A stretch of DNA of 64,000 nt from Macrostomum hystrix (taxonomy: Eukaryota; Platyhelminthes; Macrostomidae): positions 682,001 to 746,000 of the forward strand of contig CATNEN010000037.1 of assembly GCA_950097015.1 (NCBI GenBank). The letters are read 5' to 3'. The translations under genes were made by a program, and so were the position numbers. Under the pieces are notes generated by a model. That model saw only the letters and a program-made list of their open reading frames with translations. It ran no database searches and was not told the origin of the DNA. Shown in pieces: positions 9,105 through 22,265 of this stretch. The stretch's first letter is position 1; every line of letters starts with the position of its first letter.

Positions 9105-12100
9105 AGGTCTGCGATTGAAATGGTGAGATGGGTCTGCGATTTGAATGGTGAGATGGGTCAGGGATTGGAATGGTGAGATGGGTCAGGGATTGGAATGGTG
9201 AGATGGGTCTGGAATTGGAATGGTGAGATGGGTCAGGGATTGGAATGGTGAGATGGGTCAGGGATTGGAATGGTGAGATGGGTCTGCGATTGGAATGGTG
9301 AGATGGGTCTGCGATTGGAATGGTGAGATGGGTCTGCGATTGGAATGGTGAGATGGGTCTGCGATTGAAATGGTGAGATGGGTCTGCGATTTGAATGGTG
9401 AGATGGGCCAGGGATTGGAATGGTGAGATGGGTCTGCGATTGAAATGGTGAGATGGGTCTGCGATTTGAATGGTGAGATGGGTCAGGGATTGGAATAGTG
9501 AGATGGGTCAGGGATTGGAATGGTGAGATGGGTCTGCGATTGAAATGGTGAGATGGGTCAGGGATTGGAATGGTGAGATGGGTCTGCGATTGAAATGGTG
9601 AGATGGGTCAGGGATTGGAATGGTGAGATGGGTCAGGGATTGGAATGGTGAGATGGGTCAGGGATTGGAATGGTGAGATGGGTCTGCGATTGGAATGGTG
9701 AGATGGGTCAGGGATTGGAATGGTGAGATGGGTCTGCGATTGGAATGGTGAGATGGGTCTGCGATTGGAATGGTGAGATGGGTCTGCGATTGAAATGGTG
9801 AGATGGGTCTGCGATTGAATGGTGAGATGGGTCAGGGATTGGAATGGTGAGATGGGTCAGGGATTGGAATGGTGAGATGGGTCAGGGATTGGAATGGTGA
9901 GATGGGTCAGGGATTGGAATGGTGAGATGGGTCAGGGATTGGAATGGTGAGATGGGTCAGGGATTGGAATGGTGAGATGGGTCAGGGATTGGAATGGTGA
10001 GATGGGTCAGGGATTGGAATGGTGAGATGGGTCTGGATTGGAATGGTGAGATGGGTCAGGGATTGGAATGGTGAGATGGGTCAGGGATTGGAATGGTGAG
10101 ATGGGTCAGGGATTGGAATGGTGAGATGGGTCAGGGATTGGAATGGTGAGATGGGTCTGGGATTGGAATGGTGAGATGGGTCTGCGATTGGAATGGTGAG
10201 ATGGGTCAGGGATTGGAATGGTGAGATGGGTCAGGGATTGGAATGGTGAGATGGGTCTGCGATTGGAATGGTGAGATGGGTCTGCGATTGGAATGGTGAG
10301 ATGGGTCTGCGATTTGAATGGTGAGATGGGTCAGGGATTGGAATGGTGAGATGGGTCTGCGATTGAAATGGTGAGATGGGTCAGGGATTGGAATGGTGAG
10401 ATGGGTCAGGGATTGGAATGGTGAGATGGGTCTGCGATTGGAATGGTGAGATGGGTCTGCGATTGGAATGGTGAGATGGGTCTGCGATTGAAATGGTGAG
10501 ATGGGTCTGCGATTGAAATGGTGAGATGGGTCTGCGATTGGAATGGTGAGATGGGTCTGCGATTTGAATGGTGAGATGGGTCAGGGATTGGAATGGTGAG
10601 ATGGGTCTGCGATTGGAATGGTGAGATGGGTCAGGGATTGGAATGGTGAGATGGGTCAGGGATTGGAATGGTGAGATGGGTCTGCGATTGGAATGGTGAG
10701 ATGGGTCTGCGATTGGAATGGTGAGATGGGTCAGGGATTGGAATGGTGAGATGGGTCAGGGATTGGAATGGTGAGATGGGTCAGGGATTGGAATGGTGAG
10801 ATGGGTCTGCGATTTGAATGGTGAGATGGGTCAGGGATTGGAATGGTGAGATGGGTCAGGGATTGGAATGGTGAGATGGGTCTGCGATTGAAATGGTGAG
10901 ATGGGTCAGGGATTGGAATGGTGAGATGGATCTGGGATTGGAATGGTGAGATGGGTCAGGGATTGGAATGGTGAGATGGGTCAGGGATTGGAATGGTGAG
11001 ATGGGTCAGGGATTGGAATGGTGAGATGGGTCTGCGATTGGAATGGTGAGATGGTCAGGGATTGGAATGGTGAGATGGGTCTGCGATTGGAATGGTGAGA
11101 TGGGTCTGCGATTGGAATGGTGAGATGGGTCTGCGATTGAAATGGTGAGATGGGTCTGCGATTTGAATGGTGAGATGGGTCAGGGATTGGAATGGTGAGA
11201 TGGGTCAGGGATTGGAATGGTGAGATGGGTCAGGGATTGGAATGGTGAGATGGGTCTGGGATTGGAATGGTGAGATGGGTCTGCGATTGGAATGGTGAGA
11301 TGGGTCAGGGATTGGAATGGTGAGATGGGTCAGGGATTGGAATGGTGAGATGGGTCTGCGATTGGAATGGTGAGATGGGTCTGCGATTGAAATGGTGAGA
11401 TGGGTCTGCGATTTGAATGGTGAGATGGGTCAGGGATTGGAATGGTGAGATGGGTCTGCGATTGAAATGGTGAGATGGGTCTGCGATTTGAATGGTGAGA
11501 TGGGTCAGGGATTGGAATGGTGAGATGGGTCAGGGATTGGAATGGTGAGATGGGTCTGCGATTGAAATGGTGAGATGGGTCTGCGATTGGAATGGTGAGA
11601 TGGGTCTGCGATTGGAATGGTGAGATGGGTCTGCGATTGAATGGTGAGATGGGTCTGCGATTGGAATGGTGAGATGGGTCAGGGGATTGGAATGGTGAGA
11701 TGGGTCTGGCGATTGGAATGGTGAGATGGGTCTGCGATTGGAATGGTGAGATGGGTCAGGATTGGAATGGTGAGATGGGTCAGGGATTGGAATGGTGAGA
11801 TGGGTCAGGGATTGGAATGGTGAGATGGGTCAGGCGATTGGAAATGGTGAGATGGGTCAGGGATTGGAATGGTGAGATGGGTCAGGGATTGGAATGGTGA
11901 GATGGGTCAGGGATTGGAATGGTGAGAATGGGTCTGCGATTGAAATGGTGAGGATGGTGTCTGCGATTGGAATGGTGAGATGGGTCTGCGATTGGAATGG
12001 TGAGATGGGTCAGGGATTAGAATGGTGAGATGGGTCTGCGATTGGAATGGTGAGATGGGTCATGCGATTGGAATGGTGAGATGGGTCAGGGATTGGAATG

Positions 12101-14495
12101 GTGAGATGGGTCAGGGATTGGAATGGTGAGATGGGTCTGCGATTGAATGGTGAGATGGGTCTGCGATTGGAATGGTGAGATGGGTCTGCGATTGGAAATG
12201 GTGAGATGGGTCAGGGATTGGAATGGTGAGATGGGTCTGCGATTGAAATGGTGAGATGGGTCAGGGATTGGAATGGTGAGATGGGTCTGCGATTGGAATG
12301 GTGAGATGGGTCAGGGATTGGAATGGTGAGATGGGTCAGGGATTAGAATGGTGAGATGGGTCAGGGATTGGAATGGTGAGATGGGTCAGGCGATTGGAAT
12401 GGTGAGATGGGTCAGGGATTGGAATGGTGAGATGGGTCAGGCGATTGGAATGGTGAGATGGGTCTGCGATTGGAATGGTGAGATGGGTCATGCGATTGGA
12501 ATGGTGAGATGGGTCTGCGATTGAATGGTGAGATGGGTCAGGGATTGGAATGGTGAGATGGGTCTGCGATTGAAATGGTGAGATGGGGTCTGCGATTTGA
12601 ATGGTGAGATGGGTCAGGGATTGGAATGGTGAGATGGGTCAGGGATTGGAATGGTGAGATGGGTCTGCGATTGAAATGGTGAGATGGGTCTGCGATTGGA
12701 ATGGTGAGATGGGTCTGCGATTGGAATGGTGAGATGGGTCTGCGATTGGAATGGTGAGATGGGTCTGCGATTGGAATGGTGAGATGGGTCAGGGATTGGA
12801 ATGGTGAGATGGGTCTGCGATTGGAATGGTGAGATGGGTCTGCGATTGGAATGGTGAGATGGGTCAGGGATTGGAATGGTGAGATGGGTCAGGGATTGGA
12901 ATGGTGAGATGGGTCAGGGATTGGAATGGTGAGATGGGTCTGCGATTGAAATGGTGAGATGGGTCAGGGATTGGAATGGTGAGATGGGTCAGGGATTGGA
13001 ATGGTGAGATGGGTCAGGGATTGGAATGGTGAGATGGGTCTGCGATTGAAATGGTGAGATGGGTCTGCGATTGGAATGGTGAGATGGGTCTGCGATTGGA
13101 ATGGTGAGATGGGTCAGGGATTAGAATGGTGAGATGGGTCTGCGATTGGAATGGTGAGATGGGTCTGCGATTGGAATGGTGAGATGGGTCAGGGATTGGA
13201 ATGGTGAGATGGGTCAGGGATTGGAATGGTGAGATGGGTCTGCGATTGAAATGGTGAGATGGGTCTGCGATTGGAATGGTGAGATGGGTCTGCGATTGAA
13301 ATGGTGAGATGGGTCAGGGATTGGAATGGTGAGATGGGTCAGGGATTGGAATGGTGAGATGGGTCAGGGATTGGAATGGTGAGATGGGTCTGCGATTGGA
13401 ATGGTGAGATGGGTCTGCGATTGGAATGGTGAGATGGGTCAGGGATTAGAATGGTGAGATGGGTCAGGGATTGGAATGGTGAGATGGGTCAGGGATTGGA
13501 ATGGTGAGATGGGTCAGGGATTGGAATGGTGAGATGGGTCTGCGATTGGAATGGTGAGATGGGTCTGCGATTGGAATGGTGAGATGGGTCAGGGATTGGA
13601 ATGGTGAGATGGGTCCTGCGATTGAAATGGTGAGATGGGTCTGCGATTGGAATGGTGAGATGGGTCAGGGATTGGAATGGTGAGATGGGTCAGGGATTGG
13701 AATGGTGAGATGGGTCTGAGATTGGAATGGTGAGATGGGTCTGCGATTGGAATGGTGAGATGGGTCAGGGATTGGAATGGTGAGATGGGTCTGCGATTGG
13801 AATGGTGAGATGGGTCAGGGATTGGAATGGTGAGATGGGTCTGGGATTGGAATGGTGAGATGGGTCAGGGATTGGAATGGTGAGATGGGTCTGCGATTGA
13901 AATGGTGAGATGGGTCTGCGATTTGAATGGTGAGATGGGTCAGGGATTGGAATGGTGAGATGGGTCAGGGATTGGAATGGTGAGATGGGTCAGGGATTGG
14001 TATGGTGAGATGGGTCAGGGATTGGAATGGTGAGATGGGTCTGGGATTGGAATGGTGAGATGGGTCTGCGATTGGAATGGTGAGATGGGTCAGGGATTGG
14101 AATGGTGAGATGGGTCAGGGATTGGAATGGTGAGATGGGTCTGAGATTGGAATGGTGAGATGGGTCAGAGATTGGAATGGTGAGATGGGTCAGGGATTGG
14201 AATGGTGAGATGGGTCAGGGATTGGAATGGTGAGATGGGTCAGGGATTGGAATGGTGAGATGGGTCAGAGATTGGAATGGTGAGATGGGTCTGGGATTGG
14301 AATGGTGAGATGGGTCTGAGATTGGAATGGTGAGATGGGTCTGGGATTGGAATGGTGAGATGGGTCAGGGATTGGAATGGTGAGATGGGTCAGGGATTGG
14401 AATGGTGAGATGGGTCTGCGATTGACATGGAGAGGTGGGTCAGAGATTGACATGGAGAGGTGGGTCAGAGATTGACATGGAGAGGTGGGTCAGCG
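9105..14495. repeat. 25-bp array, about 215 copies
   Basis: The largest repeat here: 5.4 kb of a 25-bp unit whose constant part is 'aatggtgagatgggtc'. The variable part is chiefly 'agggattgg' or 'tgcgattgg', with 'tgcgattgaa' and 'tgcgatttg' sub-types. The sub-types occur in recurring orders, so duplication involved several units at once. Copies are almost all exactly 25 bp except in 11.63-12.60 kb, where single-base indels cluster. The last copies (14410-14495) drift to a form with 'gacatggagaggtgg'. Confidence 0.97.
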
Positions 14496-14937
14496 ATTGA
14501 TACGAGCATATGTAGAGGAGTGTAAAAATGAAAAAGTAAAAAAAATTTTTGCTCTTGACAAATCAAGAGTATGTAAATCTATGCAGGTTATAGAGAATAA
14601 ACTGACATTATTGTTTCGTTTGAAAAAAAAACATTTTGTTCTGTGTAAAAATACTTTGTTCTGCTTCAACGGAAGATCGCAAAGTTTTTATTTTGTTGCT
14701 TTGATCTCGTCGAGATTTACTAAAAATAAGCATGTTGACTCGGAAATTCAGTGCAACAAATGTTACATTCAAACGCTTTAATTTGTTAGAAAGCACCCAC
14801 AACACTGCTAAAACTGTGTTTCGCTTCATGTCCAGTATATACTGCCACTGTACTATCCGTCCAAACACCCATGACACCCCAGTTCCCCCACTTGAGATTC
14901 TATTAAGACTTCTGAGGCTCCAGAATCAATGCTGACA
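14496..14937. other. Spacer between two arrays
   Basis: Unique AT-rich sequence of about 440 bp. Overlapping short open frames on both strands show no domain, and I do not call a gene. Confidence 0.4.
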
Positions 14938-17900
14938 CCCAACTTCCACTCCTGACACTCTAGCTCAACTCCTGACTCTCTAGTTCCACTCCTGACACTC
15001 TAGTTCCACTCCTGACACTCTAGCTCAACTCCTGACACTCTAGTTCCACTCCTGACCCTCTAGTTCCACTCCAGACTCTGTAGTTCCACTCCTGACCCTC
15101 TAGTTCCACTCCAGACTCTGTAGTTCCACTCCTGACACTCTAGTTCCACTCCTGACACTCAAGATCCACTCCTGACACTCTAGTTCCATTCCTGACCCTC
15201 TAGTTCCAGTCCTGACTCTCTAGTTCCATTACTGACCCTCTAGTTCCTCTCCTGACACTCTAGCTCAACTCCTGACCCTCTAGTTCCACTCCAGACACTG
15301 TAGTTCCATTCCTGACCCTCTAGTTTCATTCCTAACCCTCCAGCTCTAGTTCCATTCCTGACACTTCAGTTCCACTCCAGACCCTCCAGTTTCACTCCAG
15401 ACACTTCAGTTCCACTCCAGACACTTCAGTTCCACTCAAGACACTCCAGTTCCACTCCAGACACTTCAGTTCCACTCAAGACACTCCAGTTCCACTCCAG
15501 ACACTTCAGTTCCACTCCAGACACTTCAGTTCCACTCCAGACACTTCAGTTCCACTCCAGACACTTCAGTTCCACTCCAGACACTTCAGTTCCACTCCAG
15601 ACACTTCAGTTCCACTCAAGACACTCCAGTTCCACTCCAGACACTTCAGTTCCACTCCAGACACTTCAGTTCCACTCCAGACACTTCAGTTCCACTCCAG
15701 ACACTTCAGTTCCACTCCAGACACTTCAGTTCCACTCAAGACACTCCAGTTCCACTCCAGACACTTCAGTTCCACTCCAGACACTTCAGTTCCACTCCAG
15801 ACACTTTAGTTCCACTCCAGACCCTCTAGTTCCATTTCTGACACTGTAGTTCCACTCCAGACACTCCAGTTTCACTCCAGACACTTCAGTTCCACACCAG
15901 ACACTCTAGTTCCACTCCAGACACTTCAGTTCCACTCAAGACACTCCAGTTCCACTCCAGACACTTCAGTTCCACTCAAGACACTTCAGTTCCACTCCAG
16001 ACACTTCAGTTCCACTCAAGACACTTCAGTTCCACTCCAGACACTTCAGTTCCACTCCAGACACTTCAGTTCCACTCCAGACACTTCAGTTCCACTCCAG
16101 ACACTTCAGTTCCACTCCAGACACTTCAGTTCCACTCCAGACACTTCAGTTCCACTCAAGACACTCCAGTTCCACTCCAGACACTTCAGTTCCACTCAAG
16201 ACACTCCAGTTCCACTCCAGACACTTCAGTTCCACTCCAGACACTTCAGTTCCACTCCAGACACTTCAGTTCCACTCCAGACACTTCAGTTCCACTCCAG
16301 ACACTTCAGTTCCACTCCAGACACTTCAGTTCCACTCCAGACACTTCAGTTCCACTCAAGACACTCCAGTTCCACTCCAGACACTTCAGTTCCACTCCAG
16401 ACACTTCAGTTCCACTCCAGACACTTTAGTTCCACTCCAGACCCTCTAGTTCCATTTCTGACACTGTAGTTCCACTCCAGACACTCCAGTTTCACTCCAG
16501 ACACTTCAGTTCCACACCAGACACTCTAGTTCCACTCCAGACACTTCAGTTCCACTCAAGACACTCCAGTTCCACTCCAGACACTTCAGTTCCACTCCAG
16601 ACCCTCCAGTTTCACTCCAGACACTTCAGTTCCACTCCAGACACTTCAGTTCCACTCAAGACACTCCAGTTCCACTCCAGACACTTCAGTTCCACTCCAG
16701 ACACTTCAGTTCCACTCCAGACACTTCAGTTCCACTCCAGACACTTCAGTTCCACTCCAGACACTTCAGTTCCACTCAAGACACTCCAGTTCCACTCCAG
16801 ACACTTCAGTTCCACTCCAGACACTTCAGTTCCACTCCAGACACTTTAGTTCCACTCCAGACCCTCTAGTTCCATTTCTGACACTGTAGTTCCACTCCAG
16901 ACACTCCAGTTTCACTCCAGACACTTCAGTTCCACACCAGACACTCTAGTTCCACTCCAGACACTTCAGTTCCACTCAAGACACTCCAGTTCCACTCCAG
17001 ACACTTCAGTTCCACTCCAGACACTTCAGTTCCACTCCAGACACTTCAGTTCCACTCCTGACACTCTAGTTCCACTCCTGACACTCTAGCTCAACTCCTG
17101 ACACTCTAGTTCCACTCCTGACCCTCTAGTTCCACTCCTGACCCTCTAGTTCCACTCCAGACACTGTAGTTCCACTCCTGACACTCAAGATCCACTCCTG
17201 ACACTCTAGTTCCATTCCTGACCCTCTAGTTCCAGTCCTGACTCTCTAGTTCCATTACTGACCCTCTAGTTCCACTCCTGACACTCTAGCTCAACTCCTG
17301 ACCCTCTAGTTTCATTCCTAACCCTCCAGCTCTAGTTCCATTCCTGACACTTCAGTTCCACTCCAGACCCTCCAGTTTCACTCCAGACACTTCAGTTCCA
17401 CTCCAGACACTTCAGTTCCACTCAAGACACTCCAGTTCCACTCCAGACACTTCAGTTCCACTCCAGACACTTCAGTTCCACTCCAGACACTTCAGTTCCA
17501 CTCCAGACACTTCAGTTCCACTCCAGACACTTCAGTTCCACTCAAGACACTCCAGTTCCACTCCAGACACTTCAGTTCCACTCCAGACACTTCAGTTCCA
17601 CTCCAGACACTTCAGTTCCACTCCAGACACTTCAGTTTCACTCCAGACACTTCAGTTCCACTCCAGACACTTCAGTTCCACTCAAGACACTCCAGTTCCA
17701 CTCCAGACACTTCAGTTCCACTCAAGACACTCCAGTTCCACTCCAGACACTTCAGTTCCACTCCAGACACTTCAGTTCCACTCCAGACACTTCAGTTCCA
17801 CTCCAGACACTTCAGTTCCACTCCAGACACTTCAGTTCCACTCCAGACACTTCAGTTCCACTCCAGACACTTCAGTTCCACTCCAGACACTTCAGTTCCA

Positions 17901-18165
17901 CTCCAGACACTTCAGTTCCACTCCAGACACTTCAGTTCCACTCAAGACACTCCAGTTCCACTCCAGACACTTCAGTTCCACTCCAGACACTTCAGTTCCA
18001 CTCAAGACACTTCAGTTCCACTCCAGACACTCCAGTTCCACTCCAGACACTTCAGTTCCACTCCAGACACTTCAGTTCCACTCCAGACACTTTAGTTCCA
18101 CTCAAGACACTCCAGTTCCACTCCAGACACTTCAGTTCCACTCCTGACCCTCTAGTTCCACTGCT
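14938..18165. repeat. 20-bp array with higher-order structure, about 160 copies
   Basis: 3.2 kb of a 20-bp unit, mostly agttccactccagacacttc, flanked on both sides by the related 'tccactcctgacactctagt' form. A distinctive multi-unit block containing 'ccatttctgacactgtag' and 'ccacaccagacactctag' recurs near 15.83, 16.45 and 16.87 kb. The left-flank block with 'ctctagctcaactcctga' and 'cctccagctctagttcc' recurs near 17.08-17.34 kb. The array therefore grew by duplicating segments of hundreds of bases as well as single units. Confidence 0.97.
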
Positions 18166-19699
18166 GACTCACCATGCTAAGTTATGTTCAGCTGGGTGAG
18201 AGGGTCAGTGTTTATGGGCAGCAGAACAAAGTTCACACACGGTCTCGCTGCAGATCGAATGATTGATTCCCGTGCCAGCTCAGTCCACTTGACTCCATCT
18301 ACATCCACATCCCTTGTTTCCCCTCATTTTATTGCCTTCCATCCAATCAATGCATGCGAACTGCTTGCAGGATGGGGGTAGTCAGGTGCTTCCGCTTGAG
18401 GTGGCACTCCGCTGACTGTAAATGAAACACACACAGAAAAGTCACTTTAATATTATTATTACAATGTACACAATAACTGATTGGGGGCTGCTTTTTATTG
18501 TTTATTATGCGTTAATAACGAGTGCATGGTTAATTCGAAAAACAATCCGCGATAAAAATAACAAAAGCAAACTTAAAAATGCGAAATATCTAGAAAAATA
18601 TAGAATAGTTAAAAAACACGAAATGTTTTCAAATGAAGAGCTTGAAACTGAAATTTAAACTAAAAACTGGGGTCAAAAGTAAGTTTCAAAAGTAAATTTG
18701 CACTGCGCCTCAGTGCAGCCTTGCCAGCCCTTCAAAATTAATCAGCATGTCACCCGAATGTGCCTGGATAATATCCGTCGTCGATGGTCACCTACCTTTA
18801 TCTAGACGGACTGCTGGACCTTCAAGGGCTACAACAGGTGGAACTAGGCCACTATGGACACCCTGCATGATGCGAATTTCTAGTTGGAAATTTCGATCTC
18901 TACTTCGACTCTACAATTTGGCATTTACCAGTTTTTGGTTTCCTAGACGAAATCAGGACATTGTGCTCTCTCAATTGAGAAATCTCTCTGGTAGTCTTCC
19001 TAATTCAGAACGATCACCAAATTTCTTAAGGGCATTATTTGACATCCATATTTTTTACCTATTTCTTTGGCATTCCCTTTCGCACTTGATTAAAAAAAAT
19101 TCGCACTCTTAACAGAATCTTAATGACAGCTTAAAAAGTACACCAAGTACTAGTAGGGGGCTAAGATCATGAGCTCGAATCCGGGCGGTGAGAAGTCGGA
19201 GGTACATTGTGATGTATAGATGGGAGGAGAATGTAAGGCCAATGATGCGTGGTGCTTGTGCGATAAGATTCTGCTAAAGCAAATGCTGCTTCCGGATAAA
19301 GTTCTGCAAAGTGGGAGACAGTGAATTTGATGTATATTATATGAGGGCTATAGCGACGGCGCTGCACACAAGGCCTGTTCTACAAGTAACTGAGAGCGAT
19401 GCACTAACCGCCAATCATCTGCCATCGATTCATTTATTTCACCCCTTATGCAGCACCAACTAACACTTTCTGTTCGCTACATGATATTGATCGATTGAAA
19501 ACTCTCGCATTTCCGTTAGTTTTCTGAACCAAGGAAAAGTGTTAAACGCATTTTGAAATTATCTTACTTGTAAGATGAAGTCTCCCTTTTATATTTGATA
19601 ATCTATTCAAAACTCGTAATCCTTTTTTAAGAATTTTCGTTCAATAATGCAACTTTTTATAAAAGTATGTTTCAAATTTATGAATTTTTCTCACAGAAG
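18166..19699. other. Spacer without a supported gene
   Basis: Mixed-composition unique DNA. Open frames at 18422-18658 and 18747-19112 have no recognisable domain. A B-box-like CTCGAATCC near 19173 and a segment resembling 1140-1180 hint at an old SINE, but not enough to call. Confidence 0.35.
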
Positions 19700-22265
19700 T
19701 TTTCAGTTTTCAGAGAAGTTTAGCTCCGTTATTTCAGTTTTCAAAGAAGTTTAGCTCCGTTATTTCAGTTTTCAAAGAAGTTTAGCTCCGTTATTTCAGT
19801 TTTCAGAGAAGTTTAGTTCTGTTATTTCAGTTTTCAGAGAAGTTTAGTTCCATTATTTCAGTTTTCAGAGAAGTTTAGTTCTGTTATTTCAGTTTTCAGA
19901 GAAGTTTAGCTCTGTTATTTCAGTTTTCAGAGAAGTTTAGTTCTGTTATTTCAGTTTTCAGAGAAGTTTAATTCTGTTATTTCAGTTTTCAGAGAAGTTT
20001 AGTTCATTTATTTCAGTTTTCAGAGACGTTTAGTTCTGTTATTTCAGTTTTCAGAGAAGTTTAGTTCTGTTATTTCAGTTTTCAGATAAGTTTAGTTCAT
20101 TTATTTCAGTTTTCAGAGAAGTTTAGTTCTGTTATTTCAGTTTTCAAAGAAGTTTAGCTCCGTTATTTCAGTTTTCAGAGAAGTTTAGTTCTGTTATTTC
20201 AGTTTTCAGAGAAGTTTAGTTCCATTATTTCAGTTTTCAGAGAAGTTTAGTTCTGTTATTTCAGTTTTCAGAGAAGTTTAGCTCTGTTATTTCAGTTTTC
20301 AGAGAAGTTTAGTTCTGTTATTTCAGTTTTCAGAGAAGTTTAATTCTGTTATTTCAGTTTTCAGAGAAGTTTAGTTCATTTATTTCAGTTTTCAGAGACG
20401 TTTAGTTCTGTTATTTCAGTTTTCAGAGAAGTTTAGTTCTGTTATTTCAGTTTTCAGATAAGTTTAGTTCATTTATTTCAGTTTTCAGAGAAGTTTAGTT
20501 CTGTTATTTCAGTTTTCAGAGAAGTTTAGTTCTGTTATTTCAGTTTTCAGAGAAGTTTAGTTCTGTTATTTCAGTTTTCAGATAAGTTTAGTTCATTTAT
20601 TTCAGTTTTCAGAGAAGTTTAGTTCTGTTATTTCAGTTTTCAGAGAAGTTTAGTTCTGTTATTTCAGTTTTCAGATAAGTTTAGTTCATTTATTTCAGTT
20701 TTCAGAGAAGTTTAGTTCCGTTATTTCAGTTTTCTGAGAAGTTTAGTTCATTTATTTCAGTTTTCAGTGAAGTTTAGTTCTGTTATTTCAGTTTTCAGAG
20801 AAGTTTAGTTCTGTTATTTCAGTTTTCAGATAAGTTTAGTTCATTTATTTCAGTTTTCAGAGAAGTTTAGTTCCGTTATTTCAGTTTTCAGAGAAGTTTA
20901 GTTCTGTTATTTCAGTTTTCAGAGAAGTTTAGTTCTGTTATTTCAGTTTTCAGAGAAGTTTAGTTCCGTTATTTCAGTTTTCAGAGAAGTTTAGTTCCGT
21001 TATTTCAGTTTTCAGAGAAGTTTAGTTCCGTTATTTAAGTTTTCTGAGAAGTTTAGTTCCGTTATTTCAGTTTTCAGAGAAGTTTAGTTCCGTTATTTAA
21101 GTTTTAAGAGAAGTTTAGTTCATTTATTTCAGTTTTCAGAGAAGTTTAGTTCTGTTATTTCAGTTTTCAGAGAAGTTTAGTTCTGTTATTTCAGTTTTCA
21201 GAGAAGTTTAGCTCTGTTATTTCAGTTTTCAGAGAAGTTTAGTTCCGGTATTTCAGTTTTCAGAGAAGTTTAGTTCTGTTATTTCAGTTTTCAGAGAAGT
21301 TTAGTTCTGTTATTTCAGTTTTCAGAGAAGTTTAGTTCCGTTATTTCAGTTTTCAGAGAAGTTTAGTTCCGGTATTTCAGTTTTCAGAGAAGTTTAGTTC
21401 CGTTATTTAAGTTTTCTGAGAAGTTTAGTTCCGTTATTTCAGTTTTCAGAGAAGTTTAGTTCCGTTATTTAAGTTTTAAGAGAAGTTTAGTTCATTTATT
21501 TCAGTTTTCAGAGAAGTTTAGTTCTGTTATTTCAGTTTTCAGAGAAGTTTAGTTCTGTTATTTCAGTTTTCAGAGAAGTTTAGCTCTGTTATTTCAGTTT
21601 TCAGAGAAGTTTAGTTCCGGTATTTCAGTTTTCAGAGAAGTTTAGTTCTGTTATTTCAGTTTTCAGAGAAGTTTAGTTCTGTTATTTCAGTTTTCAGAGA
21701 AGTTTAGTTCCGTTATTTAAGTTTTCTGAGAAGTTTAGTTCCGTTATTTCAGTTTTCAGAGAAGTTTAGTTCCGTTATTTAAGTTTTCTGAGAAGTTTAG
21801 TTCCGTTATTTCAGTTTTCAGAGAAGTTTAGTTCCGTTATTTAAGTTTTAAGAGAAGTTTAGTTCATTTATTTCAGTTTTCAGAGAAGTTTAGTTCTGTT
21901 ATTTCAGTTTTCAGAGAAGTTTAGCTCTGTTATTTCAGTTTTCAGAGAAGTTTAGTTCCGGTATTTCAGTTTTCAGAGAAGTTTAGTTCTGTTATTTCAG
22001 TTTTCAGAGAAGTTTAGTTCTGTTATTTCAGTTTTCAGAGAAGTTTAGTTCCGGTATTTCAGTTTTCAGAGAAGTTTAGTTCCGTTATTTAAGTTTTCAT
22101 GAGAAGTTTAGTTCCTGTTATTTCAGTTTTCAGAGAAGTTTAGTTCCGTTATTTAAGTTTTAAGAGAAGTTTAGTTCATTTATTTCAGTTTTCAGAGAAG
22201 TTTAGTTCCGTTATTTCAGTTTTCAGAGAAGTTTAGTTCATTTATTTCAGTTTTCTGAGAAGTTT
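19700..22265. repeat. 31-bp array with roughly 370-bp higher-order period
   Basis: About 83 copies of a 31-bp unit containing 'tttcagttttcagagaag' and 'tttagttctg'. Marker variants recur at similar spacing: 'cagagacgtttag' near 20.02 and 20.39 kb, and 'aagttttaagagaag' near 21.10, 21.47, 21.85 and 22.15 kb. This indicates a higher-order repeat of about twelve units. Confidence 0.96.

Noticed and set aside
9105-14495. CRISPR-like regular repeats
   Set aside because: Direct tandem repeats without unique spacers, in a eukaryotic context.
19160-19380. Possible old SINE (CTCGAATCC B-box-like word, similarity to 1140-1180)
   Set aside because: No A box, tail or flanking duplication could be identified; the shared stretch is short.
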